Positions 56,100 to 64,000 of a stretch of 64,000 nt of DNA are shown one piece after another; position 1 is the first letter of the stretch, and each line of letters starts with the position of its first letter. The DNA lies in assembly GCA_018340805.1 (NCBI GenBank), contig JACMZG010001913.1:7423506-7487505 (forward strand), in the 5' to 3' direction. Under the pieces are notes generated by a model. That model searched no databases, was not told the origin of the DNA, and worked only from the letters and a program-made list of their open reading frames with translations. The position numbers were made by a program, and so were the translations under genes. The stretch comes from Microvelia longipes (taxonomy: Eukaryota; Arthropoda; Insecta; Hemiptera; Veliidae).

Positions 56100-56290
56100 A
56101 TCGGTTATAAGCACTCATTTCACTCAAACACCGTAAGTCATGGGTTCGTAGCCCGGGCTATGCAATCGGGTTTGTATGATTACAGTATTTGTAGTAAAAA
56201 AAGTCGATAACTTTTGTTAATACTTTTACTGCAAAGGACCTTTGTTGTTGAAGGAGTTAACCCTGGCATATAAAATAATACTTAGAAAAT
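56100..56290 (+). mobile_element. SINE family G copy, 3' end lost
   Basis: ATGGGTTCGTAGCCCGGGCT then ATGCAATCGGGTTT corresponds to the 43405 copy. The 3' hairpin domain is missing. Confidence 0.6.
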
Positions 56291-56400
56291 AGTAGATGCA
56301 TGCTGCAGTATAGTAGAGGATAGTATGTATGCTACAGTATAGTAGAGAATAGTAGATGTACAGTATAGTAGGAATAGAATGTATGCCACAGTTTATCAGG
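56290..56400. repeat. Short tandem AGTATAGTAG repeats
   Basis: Three units of about 37-50 bp (CTGCAGTATAGTAGAGGATA, CTACAGTATAGTAGAGAATA, TACAGTATAGTAGGAATAG). Confidence 0.75.
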
Positions 56401-56529
56401 TGAAAATATAAATATTTCACTGTTAATATTTTTACTGACAGTCAAGACTGTCAGTCAAGCTGCTTTTGGTTCGTACAAAAGTAACTCTAAGCTTATCTGT
56501 GAGTGCTTACGAATACTACTGACCAATAA

Positions 56530-57080
56530 TGTATCACCAATGTAGCAATTAGATGGGTGCCTGGCCATAAGGGAGTTGAAGGCAATGAACAAGCAGACAC
56601 TATTTCAGGTGCTGTGACTTGTACTACAAACCTCTGAACCCATAGCAGTCGAACCTAAAACTATAGCTAATAGTGTAGTTAAAGAGTGGCTCATAACCAA
56701 GCACTTGCTCCATTGGGGTAAATTTTCTAGCATGAGGCACAACAAACTTATGTTAAAACGACCGTATTCCAAGCTGACTCAGAATCTCTTTCATCTCTGA
56801 TAGAAGAGATTCTCATGGAGTTGGTTGTGAAGGTGATAGTACCTTCACAACCAACTCCATACCATTGGTATCTATAAAGAAACCCAATGCGAAGCCTTTG
56901 AAAATCAGATACCAAATTCGCCTCACACATTCTTCTGAGATGTGATGCCTTAAGCTTTTAAAGGTTCTTAAACATTAGTAATATCACTCTTTCCAAGTTT
57001 AACTCTACCAATTAATCACTGGTTAAGAAGATCCTACAACTTTTCCGGGGGATAAGGATTATTCTAACCTGAACTAATTA
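56530..57080 (+). pseudogene. LINE RNase H and C-terminal remnant
   Basis: 56545-56625 reads AIRWVPGHKGVEGNEQADTI, the WVPGH..(I/V)EGNE.AD signature of the RNase H domain in I/Jockey/R1-type LINEs. After stops and a frame change, HILLRCDALS (near 56930) and later residues resemble the HILL.C.AL..R motif near the end of these proteins. In between lies a perfect hairpin (56817-56858). Many stops and shifts; no product expected. Confidence 0.7.
56817..56858. repeat. Perfect 18-bp stem hairpin
   Basis: GGAGTTGGTTGTGAAGGT, 6-nt loop GATAGT, then the exact complement. It interrupts the LINE remnant. Confidence 0.9.
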
Positions 57081-57254
57081 AGGGGACTGTACATTAGACC
57101 TCTGTTAGTAGAGCAAATGGGCTCTATCCTCGACCCTAGTTCCACTCAATATTAATAATCTACCACTTCGCCTATATTTTGCCTTTATCTTAATATAGCT
57201 GGAGATATTCCCATTTTCGTAAATCTCCTAACCCTTTAATCAAAGAGCCTTAGT

Positions 57255-57360
57255 TCCATATTCCGTTAATGTTCACGGAATATGGAATATGGATTTACAT
57301 TCTTAGGTGGTTAGGAGAGATTAGTTCTTACAAATCTCTCCTAACCATCTAAGAACCAAT
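57255..57360. repeat. Two hairpins, 25-bp stem in the larger
   Basis: 57299-57354: TTCTTAGGTGGTTAGGAGAG and complement with one mismatch. 57259-57289: ATTCCGTTAATGTTCACGGAAT. Confidence 0.85.
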
Positions 57361-58605
57361 CAATAGGTGGCCGGTTCTCTGCCACAACTGGCTTAGAGAA
57401 CGTCGTTACTGGGTTAAAAATATTACAAAACCTAGTGATAAGCAAGTGATATCCTGGAAAGATATTTTTCAACTTAACCAAATACATATGCGTTAATATC
57501 CGAAATTTCTTTTTAAAAAAGAAATTAAAAAAAAATTAAATAATAAAACCTCTCATAGAATGCATGCCAGGTATCCCCAAGTCTTTTTTTAATAAATCTT
57601 ATGGCTTAAGTACATCTGAACTTCTGACACCTTTTGACAAACTATATAGTGTTACAAATTAATTTTCTTTATTTACAATATATACTTTAATAAATCAATT
57701 GGAACCTTAATACGAACACTAACCTGTTTTAGTAGATAAATCAAAGTCATCTAATCTATAGAGGTAATCATATTATAACATCTATGTTATAGGCTCCAAA
57801 ACGTCTCACCATATTCATAGAGTGGACATAAACTTAATAGCATTAGAAAAACAAACAAGAAGAATTTTTTTTAAGAAGGACCCTATCAATTACAAAACTA
57901 TTGACTTAGACCATCTTCAGGTATGTTTGGGAAGTTTTTTTGTACCTTTTTGTGAGGTATTATTATTAAGAGGTTTTATTTTTTAAAAAAAGATTTGGTT
58001 TATAGATACAAGAAATGAAAAAAAAACTTGACACCAAGTATAACAAGAAGAATTTTTATGATATGGGTTTACAATCTGTTTGAGTTTTTAAGAACTTTAA
58101 CGACTTCCTCTCGGTCAACGCTTTAGCATATTATATTTGATTTCATTAATAAAACATTATAAATTTCTAATAACTCCCCTTGGTTGACGCTTTAGCATAC
58201 TTCTTGATTTAATTAGAAAATTATTATAAATCTTCTAGAAATAACAATTTTGTTCAATGTTTAGACTTACTTTGCGGTGCGTGTATATTTAATGCGTCAT
58301 GATAATTTACCCTAAAACACAGTAATTAGTCTTTAGGCAAAGCTATTCGCCAATTCTGTCTGTTTGTTTCGACCAATATTGGTTGATAACAACATTTCTA
58401 CCTGGTCAGGGAAATTTCAAATTCATGAATGGTAACTCTCCATACTCAGAAGACTCCTGCAAAATACATGAAAATTATTCTTTGTTGGCACAACTTTTCT
58501 TTGGTGGCACAGCTTTTCTTTGGTAGCATAACTTTTCTTTAGTAGCACAACATTTCTTTCGTAGCACTTGTGATTTGATAAAACTCCCATATTTTCATTT
58601 AGTTG
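57361..58605. other. Gene-free stretch
   Basis: No gene recognised. 58485-58565 holds four imperfect copies of GTAGCACAACTTTTCTTT (about 18-24 bp). Confidence 0.5.
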
Positions 58606-58610
58606 ACTAG

Positions 58611-58988
58611 GGTACCTTAATTTTCTATAATATTAAAAGGTACCGGGCGACAAGGACTGTAGTATCTAATGCAACTTTTGCTAAGCTTTACCTTGAAATC
58701 TATGATGCTGATGCCTGCCGAGACCGGTCCGGGGTAGTAAGGCCATTATTCTGGTTCTCCCATAAACTATTTCCACTATCTGAAATCGCCGCACACGAGT
58801 ACAACAAAGCGGACATGATAGGTAACACGTTTTTCTTCTTATTCTTCACTCAGAAGGGTTCTCCAATCAAGGTTGCCAACAAGACAAGAAACATTAGTTA
58901 CAGATTTACAAATCGGGGGCAACTAAACTTAGACCCAACTAAACAGAACCTTTTCTGGGATGACCCCTGCTGGAACAGCCTCAAGTAG
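58611..58988 (+). CDS. Unassigned 125-codon open frame, no start codon
   Basis: The frame is open from the stop at 58608 to TAG at 58986 and is GC-richer than its surroundings. It reads, for example, FAKLYLEIYDADACRDRSGV, PLFWFSHKLFPLSEIAAHEY and NLDPTKQNLFWDDPCWNSLK. There is no plausible initiator near its start; the first ATG is about 66 codons in. Within it, TTTTTCTTCTTATTCTTCAC then TCAG is a good splice acceptor (ending 58853), so part could be an exon starting AAGGGTTCT. It shows no domain I recognise and no tandem repeat that would explain the openness. It could be a decayed transposon gene, an exon or chance. Confidence 0.25.
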   Translation, partial: GTLIFYNIKRYRATRTVVSNATFAKLYLEIYDADACRDRSGVVRPLFWFSHKLFPLSEIAAHEYNKADMIGNTFFFLFFTQKGSPIKVANKTRNISYRFTNRGQLNLDPTKQNLFWDDPCWNSLK

Positions 58989-59049
58989 TAGAGTCAACCG
59001 TTTTAAGTATAACCGTCAAACGCGCTTTAAGTATAATCTAAAGTTGGCG

Positions 59050-59135
59050 TTCATTTATTTGAACTATAATCTTATAAAAACTTAAAGCGTAGCTTGGGAT
59101 GCGAACTCCAGGCCTCTGAGGAGTCAAAGGTAAAT
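59050..59135 (-). repeat. SINE family G head, reverse
   Basis: Minus strand: GGAGTTCGCATCCCAAGCTA then CGCTTTAAG, matching the box B to CTACGCTCT phrase of the family. Confidence 0.5.
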
Positions 59136-60935
59136 ACTCGGTATAAGTATTGACGTTTTAACTACTTTGACCACGAAGACGGCTATAATAATACATAATA
59201 ATAAATAATCATAAGAAAAACATGGAACTAGAACAGAAACACATAGAATTAGGATGTAGATAGTTTAGATGACAGTTCGGCAATTGAAAAGCGCAACTTG
59301 TTATTTTATTATTTTTACCAAAAACTCCCATCTCAATAATTCAGTTTTCTCTCCACTCTCTCATCCATTTCCTCTCTTTGTTACTCCAGAGTCAATTATC
59401 ATCTTCAACTCACTTTCTAAGAGCTATTGCATTTAAGAGTGATCGTGGATGTTTATCGCGACATATTTTAGTGTTTGTGATTATGTGTAGTGGCTTTATT
59501 ATATATTTATTATAGCTGCACGGACAAAGAGATAAAATAAATGTTTGCATCAAACGAATCACGGACAATACCCATGCCACTCTCATAAGGTAGAATGATT
59601 CTTTATTTTATTCTGCTGGCAAACCAGCATGAAAAGAATTACCTCTGAATTGAAATGACAGGTCAGTTGGAAGCCCAGAAAAGACTTGGCAGGACAGAAT
59701 TTTACAACTTTTTTGGACCATTGACTTTGCAGGGTGTATTTTACCACGCCAGTGGTTTTTTTAGTAAGATATATAATTCTTTACTGTATGTAATTTTGAT
59801 ACATAATTTTTACTTTTAAATATAATTCGTAGGTATGTAATGTTATTTTTAATTAATTTTTCCATTTCTGTATCTAAGATCTTTGTGACATTCAACGTTT
59901 ATTTAGTCGTTCACGTCAATTCCTTTCCTTTTATTCTTTAATCAAATAAAAGAAAACATTTTTGAAGTAGTTTTGTTAAATATCTTCAGAAAAAAGTACA
60001 TTCCATCTTAAGGAAAGATTTCTTTGATGAAAGAACACAATAGTAGTTTTGCCGATGATACTTTGCTTATAAACGTGTCCATTTGTGAAGAATAAAGAGC
60101 AGCTGGCTTCTGACGCTTGCCCTTGTCATCAAGCCCTTTTCCTACTCACCAGGTTCGCCATCCCTATAAATATAAAAGTCAATTTGTTTTTGGTCTAAAG
60201 TCACCCTTATTGAAGAGCTACTTTAGTAAAAAGCGTTACTAAAGTCCTTTCCTTTATAAGGGTTTGGATATTATTGTATGGTACTTAGAATAACTTAGTT
60301 TCTATTGTTATTAGATTAAGTTAGTCTTATTGTCCGATTTTCCCCTACTAGTTCTATAATGGTTCTGTTTGCTATACAGAACTGTTTGAAACGAATAGGA
60401 TAAGGATTTTAAAAGTTTGAATGGGGGTTAATAGAGTGAAACTATTGATTGATTAACTGTTTCTATATCCCTTTTCTTTCTAATTTCAACAGGCGTTTTG
60501 TGGTTCCAGTTATGCCACTAGAAATAGTCTAATAGAATGATTAACTAATCTGCTTTGGTTAATGCTGGTCAACCCATACCTTTTTCGAAACCCCCAAATT
60601 TATCCTCAATTAATCTCTATTAAAAATATCTAACGATACAACGCGTTCTGCCGGTTTTAATATGGCGTCCACAATTATTTTCCGATTCCGATGGACATTG
60701 TACGCATAGTTTCGGGAATAAAATATAATTTTATTTCTATTTTAAGCTTCAATAAAAAAGAGCTGTGTTGTTATTTGACGTCACAAAGTCAAGAGGTTAG
60801 CGTTATCAGTAAAAACAATATTGTTATGAAACTGTTATTGGAGGAGAATTGTTAGGGACCTTGTAATATACATATACTTTTTATTGCTGATATCTTATAT
60901 TAGTAGAAGTCCCTTATAGATGTTTCAATATCCCA
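59136..60935. other. Gene-free stretch
   Basis: No gene, RNA or repeat recognised; moderately AT-rich single-copy-looking sequence. Confidence 0.5.
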
Positions 60936-60939
60936 TGTT

Positions 60940-61195
60940 AGATAGTCTACATATCTATGTCTACATACAATCTAGATGTTATATATGTCTACATATCTAG
61001 ATGTTAGATATGTATACATATCTAGATGTTAGATATGTCTACATATATCAAGATGTTAGATATGTATACATATCTAGATGATAGATATGTCTACATATCT
61101 AGATGTTAGATATGTCTACATATCAAGATGTTAGATATGTATACATATTAGATGATAGATATGTCTACATATCTAGATGTTAGATATGTAGTCAA
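60940..61195. repeat. 25-bp tandem repeat
   Basis: About ten copies of GATGTTAGATATGTCTACAT then ATCTA, alternating GTCTAC and GTATAC. Confidence 0.93.
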
Positions 61196-61299
61196 GATCC
61201 TTGACTACACCTGATATCTTATTTTGATAGCAAAATAACCATTGGTTAATCAAATATCTACTGATCAAATATTAATGTAACTTAATATTTGATTATCAT

Positions 61300-62215
61300 G
61301 TAATGTAACTTATTCATAACTACCTCCAACAAACCATGTAAGTAACGTATTCAGATGATTAACAAACCTCTCACAATCCATGTAAGGTATAACTTATTCA
61401 GATGACTTACCAACCTCTCACAACTATGTAATGTATATATTTAGTAGAACACCAATCTCTCACAAGCCATGTAATGTACTTATTTAGATGACTAACCAAC
61501 CTCTCACAAGCCATGTATGTAACTTATTTAGATGACTAACCAAATCTCTCACAAGCCATGTAATGTACTTATTTAATGACTAACCAACCTCTCACAAGCT
61601 ATGTAATGTATAACTTATTTAGATGACTAACCAATCTCTCACAAGCCATGTAATGTAACTTATTTAGATGACTAACCAACCTCTCACAAGCCATGTAATG
61701 TAACTTATTTAGATGACTAACCAACCTCTCACAAGCCATGTAATGTAACTTATTTAAATGACTAACCAACCTCTCACAAGCCATGTAATGTAACTTATTT
61801 AGATGACTAACCAATCTCTCACAAGCCATGTAATGTAACTTATTTAGATGACTAACCAACCTCTCACAAGCTATGTAATGTATAACTTATTTAGATGACT
61901 AACCAATCTCTCACAAGCCATGTAATGTAACTTATTTAGATGACTAACCAACCTCTCACAAGCCATGTAATGTAACTTATTTAGATGACTAACCAACCTC
62001 TCACAATCCATAAAATGTAACTTATTCAGATGACTAACCAACCTCTCACAATCCATGTAATGTAACTTATTCAGATGACTATTCACTCACAAATCGTTTG
62101 AGGGACTTATTTAGACGACTAACTAACCTCTTACTGGCCCATTAGAGTACCTTTTCAGACGACTAACTAACCTCTCACAGACCGTGTAATGTTTATTCAT
62201 TCAAGAGGACGAACT
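61300..62215. repeat. 45-bp tandem array
   Basis: About twenty copies of CCAACCTCTCACAAGCCATG then TAATGTAACTTATTTAGATGACTAA. Inner copies are nearly identical; outer ones diverge at both ends. Frames of 71 and 86 codons on the minus strand (period 15 residues) are artefacts. Confidence 0.95.
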
Positions 62216-62239
62216 TATCTCTTACAGGTAATGATATCA

Positions 62240-64000
62240 ATTAGTGTCAACTTGCCTCCTTCGTTTTCCACTCATATAAACATCATCTACGGGTTAATCA
62301 TGCATAGTATTCACTAATTCATCCTGGCATATTTTAAACCCTATAAAAAATTATGATGAATGAGTATCAACTAATATCCTCAATCCTCAAGTCAGTTTAA
62401 ACCTTTTTTTGTAAAACTTGTCTCAACCAATGATGACGTGTTGTTGAAAATCTATATGCTTTCACTTTTACCAAAGATATCCCAATGAAAGTGTAGAATT
62501 ACAATATGTACATCAATGGGCGTCCCCAGGAATTCTTTCAGGGAGGGTCAAAGCTGTCAAGTTTAGAAATCAATCATGTGCTGCGGGTTTAGTTTTCTGC
62601 ATCCTTTGACGAGATTGTCAGAGATGGGAGTCCAGTAAACCGAGTTAAGGCGTTTAACGCAACACACAGCAACGTGTCAGTACATTCTAGCTACATCAAG
62701 AGAGAATATTAACGCGAAGACGACCTTTTAAGACTTTTTGATATTTGACGCTAGAAAAATCTTTCGTGTTACCCTGTAGCGTAAACGTCCAACTCTATGA
62801 ATACAGTATAAGTTTATTTACGAGAAAAATCAATCATGGACGATTCTGCTTCTTCTATATGAACGTATTTAACTAGAGTGATACTCTGTAATTACTTAAA
62901 TGGGCCAATTTGGTGCAATATTCATAATACAAAATCGCTTTCATAATACAAAATCGCTTTAACAGCAATTCGCGTAAACACAAATTCTTAAATTGTAGAG
63001 GAGTTGACCATTTTGATTATAGGATTTTAATAGAAATGTACTTCTACGTACATCTTAGCTAATATAGCGCAAACGTACAATCGCGTTAAAACTATTACTT
63101 TTAGCTGAAATATATGGTCACTTTGTCGACCAGTCGTGCAAAGCGAATCCTATCCAGTGAACCGCAAGAGTGAGGATTTGCTAAACTAAATGTTAATGGA
63201 TTAACTGGAATTATGTTTGTTTATTTTAGAAATCTTGCTAAAATATATTTTTGAATATAGTACTTATAGTAATCTAGCGAGCAATGAATCTTATTACTTT
63301 GGAATCACATATTTTAATAAATATTATAAGCAATATGGCGAGCCCTTTTTAATGTACCAAATTTTATATTTTAGCAGTTTTGCGAGCAAAGGGAGCTTTT
63401 ATTAATTTTTTAGGGCCAAGCTATTCTTGTTTAATTATTAAATTATTTTTTATACTATCTAGCTAGCAAAGCGAGCTTTTACTTGATTTATTTTCTACGT
63501 GAGTTCCTGATACAACGGATATTTCATTTTTTTTCTTTTAAAATTAAGTTATTTTTATGAAAAATGCAGGATATTAATCATTAAATTTTTAATAACTTAT
63601 GGTTATTAAAAATTGGTGATATTTGTGAGTTCTTAATATTTCATATATATAGTTTGTATGTGGGTTTATCATATTTACTTACTAGGGCATGTAAATCGAT
63701 TTAGCCTGAAGATGATCCCAAGGATGAAGGGATTTTAATAGACATCCATCTACAATTCGGGTAGATTGACCCAATATTGTTACAGGTTCATTTATTTTTA
63801 CTGTTATTATTTATTTGTTATAGAGATATATTGCAAAATGTAGTGTGGGGGGAACCTCGGAACTTTTCGGGAAACTCCGGAAAATATAAATTGTGTAAAT
63901 ACTCTATTACATATTTTTGTCATAGAGGTAGTATTACTAGAGAAGGCCATATGTTAAATTTTGTAACATCCTAAGAGTAAACCGATCACCATTGACTATT
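62240..64000. other. Gene-free stretch with weak repeats
   Basis: 62515 reads GGGCGTCCCCAGGAATTCTT, similar to CAGTGGCGT-type DNA transposon ends but unsupported by a partner. 62925-62955 repeats ATAATACAAAATCGCTTT. 63270-63480 has four degenerate GCGAGCAAAGCGAGCTTTTA-like phrases about 55-75 bp apart. 63704 (CTGAAGATGATCCCAAGGAT) is a weak CTGAAGA-stem motif. No gene. Confidence 0.45.

Noticed and set aside
61599..62086. 86- and 71-codon minus-strand repeat proteins
   Set aside because: Translation of the 45-bp tandem array; no start context and no non-repeat sequence.
62515..62560. hAT-type left end (GGGCGTCCCCAGG)
   Set aside because: No matching right end or TSD found; mentioned only as a weak similarity.
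63700..63735. Another hammerhead-like core (CTGAAGATGATCC..GGATGAAGG)
   Set aside because: GAAA is not preserved and there is no inverted arm or flank shared with the family.

Overview
The window is AT-rich, non-coding eukaryotic DNA, almost certainly from a metazoan and most likely an invertebrate. It holds BEL/Pao remains, Penelope-like and LINE fragments, tRNA- and 5S-derived SINEs, hAT- and Harbinger-type DNA elements, many MITEs, long (TA)n tracts and at least twelve tandem arrays. No taxon can be fixed from it. I find no intact host gene, no tRNA or rRNA gene that looks functional, no CRISPR and nothing bacterial. Nearly every open frame is a by-product of a tandem array, a (TA)n tract or a transposon relic. 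Feature edges are by eye and mostly good to about 5-20 bp, except where target-site duplications (TSDs) fix them.

Layout. 1-1.8 kb: satellite of about 126-130 bp period. 2.6-5.9 kb: fragments of a dispersed repeat here called F1, a hammerhead-core repeat, and a 27-bp minisatellite that grows out of the F1 end. 6.6-7.2 kb: complete tRNA-derived SINE with 13-bp TSDs. 8.9-9.7 kb: head-to-head F1 pair. 10.8-12.6 kb: complete hAT-type element with 8-bp TSDs and a second inverted-repeat element nested inside. 12.8-15.8 kb: fold-back element split by an internally deleted BEL/Pao retrotransposon. 16.7-17.7 kb: 5S-like SINE fragment, ACGCTCTTATTT array and SINE tail. 18.0-18.6 kb: poly(A) retrocopy of a transcript. 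19-27 kb: three tandem arrays, four MITE copies and a TTA-flanked Harbinger-type MITE. 27-30 kb: composite TIR element, second full SINE, 514-bp TIR element. 30.7-31.0, 40.8-41.5, 45.8-46.1, 48.1-48.6, 52.8-53.1 and 54.1-54.4 kb: long hairpin (fold-back) insertions. 46.8-48.0 kb: possible 3' end of a Penelope-like element. 51-53 kb: SINEs. 56.5-57.1 kb: degenerate LINE RNase H end. 60.9-62.2 kb: two tandem arrays.

The most interesting signal is a dispersed family of fold-back insertions. Their arms carry a CTGATGA...stem...GAAA core resembling the hammerhead-type motifs known from Penelope-like elements. Four have 10-14 bp TSDs. One copy of the core has become a 28-bp tandem array, and a separate repeat (3.4 and 46.4 kb) carries a second, more canonical hammerhead core.
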